This document shows, one piece after another, positions 7,563-16,797 of a stretch of DNA of 64,000 nucleotides (position 1 is the first letter of the stretch; each line of letters starts with the position of its first letter). A model generated the notes under the pieces. It worked only from the letters and a program-made list of their open reading frames with translations, searched no databases and was not told the origin of the DNA. The stretch spans positions 1 to 64,000 of the forward strand of contig JAGDXP010000012.1 of NCBI GenBank assembly GCA_023256475.1, given 5' to 3'. Both the position numbers and the translations under genes were made by a program. This DNA is from Thermoplasmata archaeon. GTDB taxonomy: Archaea; Thermoplasmatota; Thermoplasmata; Thermoplasmatales; GCA-001856825.

Positions 7563-8660
7563 AAGATATCAAAAACTTTAACAATTTAATTATTGGCAGT
7601 AGTGATTATTATATTGATTTCAACTCCATCAGTTGAGGCATTTCAATTTGGATATATCCCCTTAGTCCTCACAGTTCTATGGTGTGCCCAATAACAGTGC
7701 CCTAGATTTGGGTTTTAATTTAATTAAAGACTTGGCTTCTTACAGCAACGGATATATGTATTGCAAAATTCAGTTTGGGTCTCTTGAAGTCGGCTATGCA
7801 AGTCTGATGGAAAAATGCTTTGAATCGGAAAACCCTTATCTTAATGTTGCATCTAAATTACAACTTAGTGCCGATTTCAACACTAGCGCTTCAGGACCAT
7901 GGGGCGTAGAAATAGTAAGATTTCCGTATTTTCTATAAACAAAGAATGTTGTAGCAAGCTTAGTAATGTATGCAATCATTTATGATAACAATAGTGGGTG
8001 GATTGTTTCAAGAGAAACGAAAATTATTGTTAATTGCTCTTCGGGAGCAGATTTTTCATAATTTGGTCCATTTTAAGGTAATTAAAATCTAAGCATTTCA
8101 AGAAATTTTTTAGCAGATGATACATACTGGTTTGAATGCTACGTAAAGCCTATGACAGAGGTAGAAGTGTGTGGAATTGACACAGTAATTGCTCAAATGA
8201 ATGCAAACACTATTTTGAACTCTGTCGATTTTTACAATATTCCTCAAGGGGGAGGTGGCGGAGGCAGAAGTTGTGTATCTGGAACAAAGCCAAATCTCCT
8301 GCATAACAGGAAATCCATTGATTCATCGGAAATTCAAGTGGGTGACAAAGTAGTGACTTACAATCCTCAGGATAACACCTATGGTACTGGAAAGATCAGG
8401 AAAGTACTCGTTAAGAATCAAACAGAAGAAATAACAATCAATATTTTCAATTAGCTTCAGATCAATTTGTTTTAACACAAAAGGGATAGCTACAATCAAC
8501 CTAACACTCAATGACTCACTATTTGATGCACTAAATAATTCCTAAGTTCAAATTTTCTCAATATCTGAAACGGCAGGTGAATATTCAGTGTATGGTTTTC
8601 TAAATCGAATCCTGACAGCGATTATAAAGGAGGGAGTAACGTCATGCAGGAAACGGTAAT
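7559..8660 (+). pseudogene. Decayed gene for a secreted protein with a Hint (intein/hedgehog-type) domain
   Basis: Reading across frames gives one protein: an N-terminal signal-like helix (LAVVIIILISTPSVEA, about 7600-7640), an extracellular segment (VPNNSALDLGF to VEIVRFPYFL, 7681-7935), then ASLVMYAIIYDNNSGWIV (about 7950-8010), then YWFECYVKPMTEVEV, a run of six glycines and the Hint domain. The Hint N-block is clear: C-VSGTKPNLL with Cys at 8272, followed by IQVGDKVVTYNPQ. A block-B-like ASDQFVLTQKG follows near 8455-8490 in another frame. At least five frame breaks or stops separate these pieces while neighbouring genes are intact, so this is genuine decay. Hint domains self-cleave or splice. 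No terminal His-Asn motif is identifiable. Confidence 0.6.
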
Positions 8661-8814
8661 TTGTTAATTATGATTAATTCTTTATTTTTGGGCCTTTTGC
8701 AGAGGTCAAAATGATTAAGGCCTTAATAAGTTATAATTTAGAAATCATTAGAAATCCGAACCGTCTGTTATAATAATAGCGATACCATTGTAATAGAGAT
8801 CCCAGGAGTAATAG

Positions 8815-9030
8815 TTATGTTTCCATTGGGTAAATAGAATGCCCAAAGGCTGCAAATGGGCTAAGCATTGAAAACATTATAGGAGGTGCTTCGGTTTTTA
8901 GGTGAAACCTTTCAATGTAATCTCTGAAATGTCTCGGATATGCCTTCCTTACGAATTTCTTATGCTTCCCTTCTGGATCCTTCCTTCGAATAAACCTATC
9001 GTCCAGCTTTACAATGAAATCTCGTAAAAT
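8815..9030 (-). pseudogene. C-terminal fragment of an unidentified protein
   Basis: A minus-strand frame open from 9030 to TAA 8815-8817 encodes about 71 residues with strong coding character: DDRFIRRKDPEGKHKKFV, then YPRHFRDYIERF, ending HSIYPMET. There is no start codon and a stop lies just upstream. The basic, aromatic-rich C-terminus is reminiscent of transposases or nucleases, but no family could be named. It is interpreted as the surviving 3' end of a deleted gene. Confidence 0.4.
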
Positions 9031-9531
9031 CTAATAAAATCGAATATTAATTATATGAAAATCTATAAAACCGAATATTAAGAACCAGCTTTTCAATGAC
9101 ACTCACAACTCTCGCTGCGTTTTATTTACTATAAATCTTTCATATCGATATTGTTGTCATGATTTTCACAACATTTAATTTTCGAATTATGCGTCCAATT
9201 TATTCCATGCTTAAAAGGAAGAGATATTAAAGAAAGACAAAGTGGGGAATCAATAAGCATTAGAAATTCTTGTAATAATGCTTTAGAGTTGGATTGAATG
9301 CAATTAATTCCTCTTATTATCATGAGAGCCTTTTATAAATATAAATCCATAAGATATGCAATACTATGAAGTGAGTCGGTACAACCTATTTACAGTATTT
9401 TTTATATTTCTAAAAAGTTGGCGAAAAAATCTGATTTAACCGCTAAAGAGTATAGGAATAATTAAATCTTTGAAACTCCTTCAGATAAATGGGTCTGGTC
9501 AATTAGCCTCCTCCCATGGCCAGACCTGTTT
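9031..9531. other. Intergenic region at the boundary between decayed and intact genes
   Basis: AT-rich, with two copies of a short related string (AATCGAATATTAA at about 9038 and AACCGAATATTAA at about 9068). A 64-codon minus-strand frame at 9129-9323 has no convincing coding character. Near its right end GGTCTGGT (9492-9499) can pair with GCCAGACC (9519-9526) across an 19-base loop. Confidence 0.4.
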
Positions 9532-9545
9532 TGCAACATGTTGCA
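9532..9545. promoter_or_regulatory. 14-bp perfect palindrome, candidate operator of the MFS-ubiD-ubiA operon
   Basis: TGCAACATGTTGCA is fully self-complementary. It directly abuts a TATA-like CATAAAT (9544-9550) located about 30 bases before the ATG at 9580. A bound dimeric regulator would therefore cover the BRE/TATA region. Confidence 0.5.
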
Positions 9546-9579
9546 TAAATTGTGAAATATTACCCCGACATATTATGAT

Positions 9580-10764
9580 ATGAGACCTAGGGTAGTTTTG
9601 TTGACATCATTTGGTTTTATTTTGGCAACTTTACTTTTCGTTTCTCTATCGTTGTTTACATTAATAGCACCCGTTCTTTATTCTCACTTACACATTACCC
9701 TAAATTTGAACGAATTCACTTACATAATCACCATTGCTTACTTTACAGGAATGCCACTGGGAAAAATAATTGGAAGGGTGTTCGGTATGCATCGTTATCC
9801 TGCATTATCAACATTCTTAATGGTTGCTATAATCTCAATTTCCATTCCCCTAACATACATTTCATCCAATTTCTATGAATTGATATTCTTGAGGATCATC
9901 CAGGGTATGTCAACTTTCCTCATGGAAATCTTTTCCATTGAATATTCGAAGTTACTGAAATTGCCAGAAAGAATAGTTCCATCGACTATATCTATAGGGG
10001 GTATTCCTACAGGAGTGGCGCTCGGTGCTTTCTTTGTTAATTATTTATCTATGTCTAACCTAATTCTTCTTGTGATCCTGATACTGTTAATTGGAGGGCT
10101 CTTCTCCGTGATTCTCAATTCCATCGGAGGACCGAATTATGAAATTATTAAGGGTCAGCAAATAAGAACTACCAATTACGGAAATCCTGCCACTTGGTTG
10201 ATGGGTATAATCTGGATGTCAATCGCAGGATTTAATCTTAGCCTTGCTGTTATTTTGCCATTGTATTTAATTAAAACAGATCCAACGTTGATAAACAATG
10301 CAATGAACGTGTTCGGCATTACTGGTGCACTTTTCACATTTCTAGGAGGAATCCTATCTTATTCAATATATAAATTTGGAAAGAAAGATTATGCGCTCTT
10401 TTTGGTTCCAGTTTTATCATATTCGGTTACTGCCTTTGGTTTTCTTATCATCATGGTAATGGGTGTGAAGCTTCTTATTTTCGCCTTGATATTAATTATG
10501 ATGGAAGCAATGAACATAGGTATAATTTATTCCATCCCAAGGGAAATCTTTGGTGATAAGAACTACGCCAATGCAACTTGGGAATTCTCATTAATCGGTA
10601 GCAGTGGGCATATAATAGCACCCCTTTTGCTGATCCCATTAGCATTTTCCTTCGGATTCAATTACGTTTTTCTGATTTATGCAATTTTCCCCTTGATAGC
10701 AGCAATATCATTTTTAAGAATTAAATCATATATGCGTGTGAGGAATAACAATGGGAAGCATTAG
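9580..10764 (+). CDS. Major facilitator superfamily transporter, 12 TM
   Basis: The 394-residue protein is almost entirely hydrophobic helices in an MFS pattern of about twelve segments, with the short charged loop between TM2 and TM3 (GKIIGRVFGMHR) in the place of the family's motif A. The substrate cannot be read from sequence. The start at 9580 follows a TATA-like element by about 30 bases, suggesting a leaderless transcript. The gene overlaps the following ubiD homologue by 14 bases, so the two are co-translated. A role in moving an aromatic acid or another UbiD/UbiA substrate across the membrane is inferred from context. Confidence 0.8.
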   Translation: MRPRVVLLTSFGFILATLLFVSLSLFTLIAPVLYSHLHITLNLNEFTYIITIAYFTGMPLGKIIGRVFGMHRYPALSTFLMVAIISISIPLTYISSNFYELIFLRIIQGMSTFLMEIFSIEYSKLLKLPERIVPSTISIGGIPTGVALGAFFVNYLSMSNLILLVILILLIGGLFSVILNSIGGPNYEIIKGQQIRTTNYGNPATWLMGIIWMSIAGFNLSLAVILPLYLIKTDPTLINNAMNVFGITGALFTFLGGILSYSIYKFGKKDYALFLVPVLSYSVTAFGFLIIMVMGVKLLIFALILIMMEAMNIGIIYSIPREIFGDKNYANATWEFSLIGSSGHIIAPLLLIPLAFSFGFNYVFLIYAIFPLIAAISFLRIKSYMRVRNNNGKH

Positions 10765-12160
10765 GGATACAATTCATGAATTGAATGATGATCTATTGCG
10801 TGTAAAGGATAAATTCTCATGTGATTTGGAAATATCCGCGTTCACCAATATAGTCCAAAAGAAAAAGGGGCCAGCCCTGCTCTTTGAAAACCCTGAAGGA
10901 TATAAAAATCCTGTTTTAATTAATATTTTCGGAACAGAAAAAAGGCTAAATAGGGTTCTGGGAAAGGACCTGGAAACCATAAGAGGTGAAATAAGCGAAC
11001 TCCTAGAGATCACCTCAAAGAAGCCCGGTTTATTAGATGGCATAAAATTATACTCAAAGCTGAAATCATTTGGTACGGAAACCGTAAGTTCCGGTCCAGT
11101 CAAAGATTCAAAACTATCTGGCCTGGGAGAAATTCCAATATTGAAAACATGGCCTAAGGATGCAGGAAAATACATAACAGCTCCGGTAGTAATTACCAAG
11201 GATCCTGAAACAGGTATATACAATGCAGGGACCTACAGGATGCAGGTATTCGATGATGAAACCACAGGAATGCACTGGCAGAGGCAAAAAACCGGATACA
11301 ATCATATGCTCAAAGCTAGAAAAATGGGTAGAAACCTTGATGTGGCAGTCGTTATTGGGGTTCATCCCTCCATTTTCTTTTCTTCCATTTCTCCCTTTCC
11401 AGAAGGAATAAATGAAATGGCCTTCGCCGGATATTTGATGGGAGAGCGTGTTAAGCTCGTAAAGGGTGAGACTGTAGACCTTTATTATCCAGCTGAGGCC
11501 GAGATCGTTTTAGAAGGTTACGTAGATCCTAATGAAGCTAGAATTGAGGGTCCATTCGGCGATCATACTGGCTACTATTCACCACCTGAAGAATATCCAG
11601 TATTTCACATAAGGAGAATACTGGCACGCAAAGATTTCATTTATCATGCGACAGTTGTAGGAAAGTTCTGGAATGAAGACGTGATCATAGGGCACGCAAT
11701 AGAAAAAATATTCTTACCGGCGATTAAACTGCTCATTCCCGATATAGTTGATATATTTTTGCCAGAGGAAGGAGTGTTGAATGATATCGCTGTTGTTTCA
11801 ATTGATAAAAAATATCCAGGGCAAGGAATAAAAGTTGGAATGGCAGTCTTATCGCAGGGTCAACTGATGTTCAGCAAATATGTGGTTGTGGTAGATAAGG
11901 ACATCAATGTGAGGGACAAAAGTGAGGTCTTATGGGCCATAGCGACCAGGACTGATCCATCCAGAGATGTTGTGATCATACCAAGGGCACCTGGAGATTC
12001 TCTTGATCACGCATCTTTCTTACCAAATTTATCGGGGAAGATGATAATTGATGCCACCATCAAAACCAGGGAAGAGGGTGTTTTGAGGGAATGGCCCGAG
12101 AAGATCGAAATGGACGAATATGCATTACTGAAGGGAAAGATAGAAAAATATGGATTCTAA
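10751..12160 (+). CDS. ubiD: UbiD-family decarboxylase
   Basis: At 469 residues the protein matches the UbiD family in length and motifs, notably EGPFGDHTGYYSPPEEYPVF (about residues 269-288), which carries cofactor and catalytic contacts, and a C-terminal segment RAPGDSLDH. UbiD enzymes use prenylated FMN, made by UbiX, to decarboxylate aromatic or alpha,beta-unsaturated acids; no ubiX is in the window. It overlaps the upstream MFS gene by 14 bases and the downstream ubiA by 11, so one operon is clear. With a UbiA prenyltransferase next door, a role in (thermoplasma/mena)quinone synthesis is likely. Archaeal UbiD paralogues also act in the mevalonate pathway, so the exact substrate is open. 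Confidence 0.88.
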   Translation: MGSIRDTIHELNDDLLRVKDKFSCDLEISAFTNIVQKKKGPALLFENPEGYKNPVLINIFGTEKRLNRVLGKDLETIRGEISELLEITSKKPGLLDGIKLYSKLKSFGTETVSSGPVKDSKLSGLGEIPILKTWPKDAGKYITAPVVITKDPETGIYNAGTYRMQVFDDETTGMHWQRQKTGYNHMLKARKMGRNLDVAVVIGVHPSIFFSSISPFPEGINEMAFAGYLMGERVKLVKGETVDLYYPAEAEIVLEGYVDPNEARIEGPFGDHTGYYSPPEEYPVFHIRRILARKDFIYHATVVGKFWNEDVIIGHAIEKIFLPAIKLLIPDIVDIFLPEEGVLNDIAVVSIDKKYPGQGIKVGMAVLSQGQLMFSKYVVVVDKDINVRDKSEVLWAIATRTDPSRDVVIIPRAPGDSLDHASFLPNLSGKMIIDATIKTREEGVLREWPEKIEMDEYALLKGKIEKYGF

Positions 12161-13016
12161 ATTGAAAACATTTCTTAAATTTATTCGAATTGAACATACA
12201 ATTTTCGATCTGCCATTTGTGTTCATTGGTGTTGAACTTGCTCTCATTAAAATGCACATTAGTTATTTTCCTATCCTAAAGGTAGTTTTAATTGTGGCTG
12301 CGGCAATTTTGGCAAGAATATCGGGCATGACATTGAATAGGCTGATGGACCTACCTCTGGACAGAGAAAATCCAAGGACTATGAACAGAGAGTTGGTCAC
12401 AGGAAAAATTAAGGTTTCAGAAGCTCGTGCTATTTTTATTATTTCTTCCATACTTTTTGTATTAGTAGCTTTTTCACTGAACACTCTTGCTGGTATGCTT
12501 TCTCCTGTTGTCCTGCTTTCGTTCTACTTATATCCACTGACTAAACGGTTGCCCGCAATATCACACTTCGTCTTGGGTTTATCCATCGGGATAATAGTGA
12601 TAGCAGGATATATTGGAATAAGCGCATCATTTCCAAATCAGTGGCAGCTCTATGGTTATTCAATATTTACTGCCCTTTGGATTGCTTCCTTTGATGTGAA
12701 GTATCAAGATCAGGACAGGGAATTTGACAAGACAAAGGGTATTAAATCCATTCCTGTATTGTTGAATGGTAAAATTATACTTCCCATATTAATGATCAAT
12801 TTGGCTTCATCGGCAATACTGCTCCTAAGCAGCTTGGGGTTAGTGGATTTTATACTTAATCTGGTCAGCGTAGCTATAATGCTTGTATCTATACCCATGA
12901 TGAATGGAAATGACATTGACACGATTTTTAAGAGATTCTATCTTCCTATACCTTTTATAATTTTGCTGGGATTGGGACTTCAACTTATTCCTTCAATTGC
13001 CCAATTAAAGATTTGA
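12150..13016 (+). CDS. ubiA: UbiA-family prenyltransferase
   Basis: The 288-residue polytopic membrane protein has both Asp-rich motifs of UbiA enzymes: NRLMDLPLDRENPRTMNR (63-80) and DVKYQDQDREFD (second motif, followed by KGIKSIPVLL). These bind the Mg-diphosphate of the prenyl donor. About eight hydrophobic segments are visible, and the length is normal. It overlaps ubiD by 11 bases. In menaquinone pathways the partner pair is MqnP/MqnL or UbiA/UbiD, so attachment of a polyprenyl tail to an aromatic precursor is the likely reaction. Confidence 0.88.
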   Translation: MDSKLKTFLKFIRIEHTIFDLPFVFIGVELALIKMHISYFPILKVVLIVAAAILARISGMTLNRLMDLPLDRENPRTMNRELVTGKIKVSEARAIFIISSILFVLVAFSLNTLAGMLSPVVLLSFYLYPLTKRLPAISHFVLGLSIGIIVIAGYIGISASFPNQWQLYGYSIFTALWIASFDVKYQDQDREFDKTKGIKSIPVLLNGKIILPILMINLASSAILLLSSLGLVDFILNLVSVAIMLVSIPMMNGNDIDTIFKRFYLPIPFIILLGLGLQLIPSIAQLKI

Positions 13017-13071
13017 ATTTTCAGGTAATAATTCTCCTAAAATTAATTAGGGCTTTTAAAATGTGGGTTCA

Positions 13072-14478
13072 ATGAACATTAAGCGGCTAATTCTGCTAGT
13101 GGTAATGTTAGGGAGCCTTATGAGTGCAATTGATTCAACCATAGTTATCTTATCTCTTCCAGTGATAAATTATGACTTAGGGACAACATTATACTACTCC
13201 ATCTGGATAATACTCACATATCTTTTGATATTGTCCATTTTTACAACGCAGCTGGGTTCACTGGGGCAGACGTTTGGAAGGGGGAGAATTTATAACCTGG
13301 GTTTTGCCATTTTTACAATCGGAAGCCTCCTGGCAGGTTTATCCCTTAATATAAGCTTTCTCATATATTCAAGAATAATTCAAGCTTTTGGAGCTGCAAT
13401 GATGCAAGCAAATGGAAATGCTATAATATCAGATTATTTCGACATTAGAGAGCGTGGAAGAGCATTTGGATACATTACCACTGGATGGAACGTGGGTGCC
13501 GCCATAGGTATACTGCTGGGTGGAATTATTACGACATTTTTCGGATGGAGGTTCATATTCTTCATAAACGTACCCATAGGGGCGTTTGCATTATTCCTGG
13601 GTTTTAAGTATCTAAAGGATAATGAGAGAACACAATCAAAAATTGATATTCCCGGGATGTTGATTCTAGGAACATCCCTTGGGATGCTTTCATATGCTGC
13701 CATAGATATATCAACCTACGGGCTCAATCTAAGGAATTCTTTGGAACTCCTGGTATCTATATTGCTCTGGATACCATTCTACTTGGTAGAGAAACGGGTC
13801 AAATCCCCACTGATAAATTTCAAGGTTTTCAGCGAAAAGCATCTCCTATTTTCGCTGTTGGCAAGCTTTACTCAGGCATTGGGATATCTGGCCGTAGTAT
13901 TTCTTCTAATAATGTACCTACAGGGAGTAAGAGGTTTTTCTCCACTTATGGCTTCAATCATACTTCTTCCTGGATACATCTTGTCAAGCATAATAGCACC
14001 CTACATGGGAAAAATGGCCGATTCCAAGGGACCTAGAAATGTTGCGACAACCGGGATCTTATTGATGGCTCTGGGAGTTATACTTTATGCGATGCTGGAC
14101 TCCACATCACCTATTATTTTGGTGTCTCTGATAACTTTAATTACCGGTCTAGGGGCTGCCATGTTTTGGCCATCCAACAACAAAGCTATAATGTCAAGCT
14201 CACCTAAGCAATACTACGGCGTAGTTTCAGGGGTAGTTAGAACCCTGGGCAGCATAGGTACTCTGCTAAGCTATGTGCTTGCCATAACTGTTTCTTCCTT
14301 GGCAATACCCAGATACCTTGCTTTTCAGGTATTTTTAGGAACAAGCAAAATAGAGGGCGGTCTAACTACAACTTTTCTTGAGGGGATCAAGATTGCCTTC
14401 GTGTTTTCGTTTGCATTGTTAATAACCGCTGGAGCTCTTTCATATTTGAGAGGAGACTCTAATTATGAATCAGCATAA
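13072..14478 (+). CDS. MFS drug/proton antiporter, DHA2 (14 TM) type
   Basis: The protein of about 468 residues follows the EmrB/QacA pattern: MLGSLMSAIDSTIVILSLP in TM1 (the family's L-D-x-T-x-V-N-V-A-L-P region), G-x-x-x-GRGRIY in the motif A loop, and G-x-x-x-GP-hhGG-hh (NVGAAIGILLGGIITTFFGW) in TM5. I chose ATG 13072 over GTG 13063 because a TATA-like AAAATTAATT lies about 27 bases upstream of it. It follows ubiA by 55 bases and may have its own promoter. The last 20 bases overlap the convergent glycerate kinase gene. Such proteins export lipophilic compounds. Confidence 0.85.
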   Translation: MNIKRLILLVVMLGSLMSAIDSTIVILSLPVINYDLGTTLYYSIWIILTYLLILSIFTTQLGSLGQTFGRGRIYNLGFAIFTIGSLLAGLSLNISFLIYSRIIQAFGAAMMQANGNAIISDYFDIRERGRAFGYITTGWNVGAAIGILLGGIITTFFGWRFIFFINVPIGAFALFLGFKYLKDNERTQSKIDIPGMLILGTSLGMLSYAAIDISTYGLNLRNSLELLVSILLWIPFYLVEKRVKSPLINFKVFSEKHLLFSLLASFTQALGYLAVVFLLIMYLQGVRGFSPLMASIILLPGYILSSIIAPYMGKMADSKGPRNVATTGILLMALGVILYAMLDSTSPIILVSLITLITGLGAAMFWPSNNKAIMSSSPKQYYGVVSGVVRTLGSIGTLLSYVLAITVSSLAIPRYLAFQVFLGTSKIEGGLTTTFLEGIKIAFVFSFALLITAGALSYLRGDSNYESA

Positions 14479-15709
14479 ATAAATCGGAAACATTATTGCC
14501 GGTTTTCCCTGTAATTATGGCATCACCCATACGTTTTAGGAGCGTGAAACTGTCGTTATTTTCAAGGTAAGTTTCTATTTCCTCCAATCCAAAAGAATTC
14601 AAATCCGAATTATCCACAATTGCGCCAGCCGCAATGGAATTTCCATCTATACCATCGGTTCCTATGGCCAGAAATGTGAAGTTTCCTTTTAATTCCTTCA
14701 TAACCCTAAGTGCCAATTCCTGGTTTCTGCCTCCCTCACCATTTCCCTTTACTTCGACAGTTGTCTCCCCACCTCCTATTATGGCGAACCTATCTCTTTT
14801 GCTCTCAATTGCAAATCTATAAATTTCTCCTATCCAATGAGCCAACCTGTGGTTTTCCATGTTTATTCCAGAACCTAAGTCCAGAACCTCGTAACCTCTT
14901 TCTCGCAATTTCAAAGATAAATAATCCAGAAAATTTCTATTCTTAAGTATTACAGAATTAACTAATCTCCCTTCATAAGAAAATTCCTGTACTTGATCAG
15001 GACATTCCACACTGCATATGGATATCTTTCTCTGAATGCTCCTAAGATCATGTTTCCAGGGAATTGATGGACCGGAGGAGATTATACGAGGATCATCTCC
15101 CGGTACATCGGATATAATTAGAGAAACCCAAAGATCACCTTTATAATAATTTAAAAGTTTTCCGCATTTAACATTCGAAAGGCAGCACCTGACATTATTT
15201 AATCCATAAATATCAGTGCCATTATCCATAAGGCATTTGATTATCCTATTGTACTCATCAATTTTAACTCTGGGATATTCCAGCATAGCGGATCCTCCAC
15301 CCGATACCAAGAAAAGTATGGGATTTGCTTCATTGCTAATGAAGTCAATTATTCTTTTAGTTGAGGTCAAGCTATTCTGTCCCGGATATGGGTGATCTCC
15401 CCTCAATATAAGCAAATCTGTTTTCATGTGTTCAATGTCCTGGAAATTTACCTCATCTTCATTGGTCAGCACGATACATCTTTTGATCCTTTCTCTGTAA
15501 AATTTCAGTGCACCTGTTGCCATTTTCACGGAAGCTTTTCCAATGGAAATAACTGAAAATTCTTTTATTTCTTTCATTGGATCATTCTCCTTTAAGTATT
15601 GAAATATATAATTTTCAGGGGAATACTCAATAAGGACGTTTTCAGTTATTTCCAATAGGAATTTCCTAGCATCAGTCCTGGCCAGTTCTTGAAAATTTTT
15701 AATTATCAC
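14459..15709 (-). CDS. Glycerate 2-kinase (MOFRL family)
   Basis: The 416-residue protein matches the MOFRL-type glycerate kinase: ISIGKASVKMATGAL near the N-terminus, LVSGGGSAMLEYPR (the glycine-rich loop), SDVPGDDPRIISSGP, and GGGETTVEVKGNGEGGRNQE plus IGTDGIDGNS at the C-terminus. It phosphorylates glycerate to 2-phosphoglycerate. In Thermoplasma and Picrophilus this is the step that links the non-phosphorylative Entner-Doudoroff pathway to lower glycolysis, so a role in sugar catabolism is expected. Its 3' end overlaps the convergent MFS gene by 20 bases. No other sugar genes are adjacent. Confidence 0.9.
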   Translation of the reverse strand: MIIKNFQELARTDARKFLLEITENVLIEYSPENYIFQYLKENDPMKEIKEFSVISIGKASVKMATGALKFYRERIKRCIVLTNEDEVNFQDIEHMKTDLLILRGDHPYPGQNSLTSTKRIIDFISNEANPILFLVSGGGSAMLEYPRVKIDEYNRIIKCLMDNGTDIYGLNNVRCCLSNVKCGKLLNYYKGDLWVSLIISDVPGDDPRIISSGPSIPWKHDLRSIQRKISICSVECPDQVQEFSYEGRLVNSVILKNRNFLDYLSLKLRERGYEVLDLGSGINMENHRLAHWIGEIYRFAIESKRDRFAIIGGGETTVEVKGNGEGGRNQELALRVMKELKGNFTFLAIGTDGIDGNSIAAGAIVDNSDLNSFGLEEIETYLENNDSFTLLKRMGDAIITGKTGNNVSDLFMLIHN

Positions 15710-15756
15710 TAACTTAGCATTGAAAGAGATTTAATAAATGTTCATATTGGGGAGGG

Positions 15757-16761
15757 ATGTCCATTATAACTGTCAAGGGCAAAGCACTGATAGGAAATAA
15801 GTTAAAAAGCGGAGTTTTTGCTGTTACTTCCAATGGCATTGAGGAAAGAGGTGACGCAGAGCCTCAATATTCTGGAACTATCATACCTGCTCCCGTGAAT
15901 TTTCACACGCATCTTGGAGATAGTTTCATTGGGGAAGAACCAGTGGGAACACTGCCAGAAATAGTAGGACCAAATGGTTTTAAAATGAGGCATTTAAATT
16001 CATCTGATGATAAGAAGATTTCAAGGGGGATGCTCAAGTCCATTGAATTCATGAACAAATTGGGAACATATGCCTTTATTGATTTCAGGGAACAGGGTGT
16101 AAGGGGGATTGAGCTAATCCCAGAATTTCATGGTATAAGAGGAATTTTTTTATCCAGGCCATCCAGCATTGAAGAGGCTAGGATTCTCGTACAGAGATCA
16201 TATGGTTTTGCCATGAGCTCCATATCAGACCACGAATATTCATTTCTGCTTAAATTGAGGGAAATTGCAAGGGATAACGGGAAACTATTTGCCATACATT
16301 TCAGCGAAAATGTCAGGGAGAACATAGACATGCTTTTGGAGCTATCTCCCGATTTCATAATTCATGGCATTGAAGCTACTGAGGATGAAGTAAAAAGGAT
16401 ATCGGAAAAGGGAATTTATTGGGTCATAACGCCACGATCAAATATTTTTTACGGTAAAAGGCCAGATTACTCAAAATTATCAAGGAACAATGCTCATTTA
16501 ATGTTGGGGACCGATAATGTTTTCGTGACAGAGCCAGACATATTTTCCGAGATGGACTTCCTTTATAGATATCAAAGGGGCATAGGTAGGATATCGCCTC
16601 ATCAGATCATTGAAATGTCCATAACACGTCCCAGGGAATTTTTCAAAAAGAAGGGTATTAATATTGACAGGGAAAGGTATATTCTCTTTTTGGAAGAACT
16701 CGACGAATTTCAGATTGTAACTAGAGCACACATGTACGATTACGTAGTTTTTGATGTATGA
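15757..16761 (+). CDS. Amidohydrolase-superfamily deaminase, possibly aminofutalosine deaminase-like
   Basis: The 334-residue protein has the amidohydrolase metal site: NFHTHLGDS (H50-x-H52), AIHFSEN, FIIHGIEATE, and LMLGTDN with the late Asp. The spacing and the TPRSN segment match the cytosine/guanine/adenosine-type deaminases (ATZ/TRZ and MqnX group). A strong GGGGAGGG SD lies just before ATG 15757. The ubiD-ubiA genes 3 kb upstream make aminofutalosine deamination in menaquinone synthesis an attractive role, but nearby paralogues act on other nucleosides, so the substrate is inferred, not shown. Confidence 0.7.
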   Translation: MSIITVKGKALIGNKLKSGVFAVTSNGIEERGDAEPQYSGTIIPAPVNFHTHLGDSFIGEEPVGTLPEIVGPNGFKMRHLNSSDDKKISRGMLKSIEFMNKLGTYAFIDFREQGVRGIELIPEFHGIRGIFLSRPSSIEEARILVQRSYGFAMSSISDHEYSFLLKLREIARDNGKLFAIHFSENVRENIDMLLELSPDFIIHGIEATEDEVKRISEKGIYWVITPRSNIFYGKRPDYSKLSRNNAHLMLGTDNVFVTEPDIFSEMDFLYRYQRGIGRISPHQIIEMSITRPREFFKKKGINIDRERYILFLEELDEFQIVTRAHMYDYVVFDV

Positions 16762-16797
16762 ATTAATAACATTTTTTAATTCATACTTATTATTGAC

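Noticed and set aside
8670-8730. GGCCTT/AAGGCC inverted repeat
   Set aside because: Six-base arms with a wide spacer are expected by chance in this much sequence.
9129-9323. 64-codon minus-strand frame next to the decayed region
   Set aside because: Composition looks like translated AT-rich spacer; no start context, motif or link to neighbouring fragments.
9492-9526. GGTCTGGT/GCCAGACC hairpin before the MFS operon as a riboswitch
   Set aside because: It lies upstream of the predicted TATA box and so outside the transcript; stem is only 8 pairs with one wobble and a long loop.
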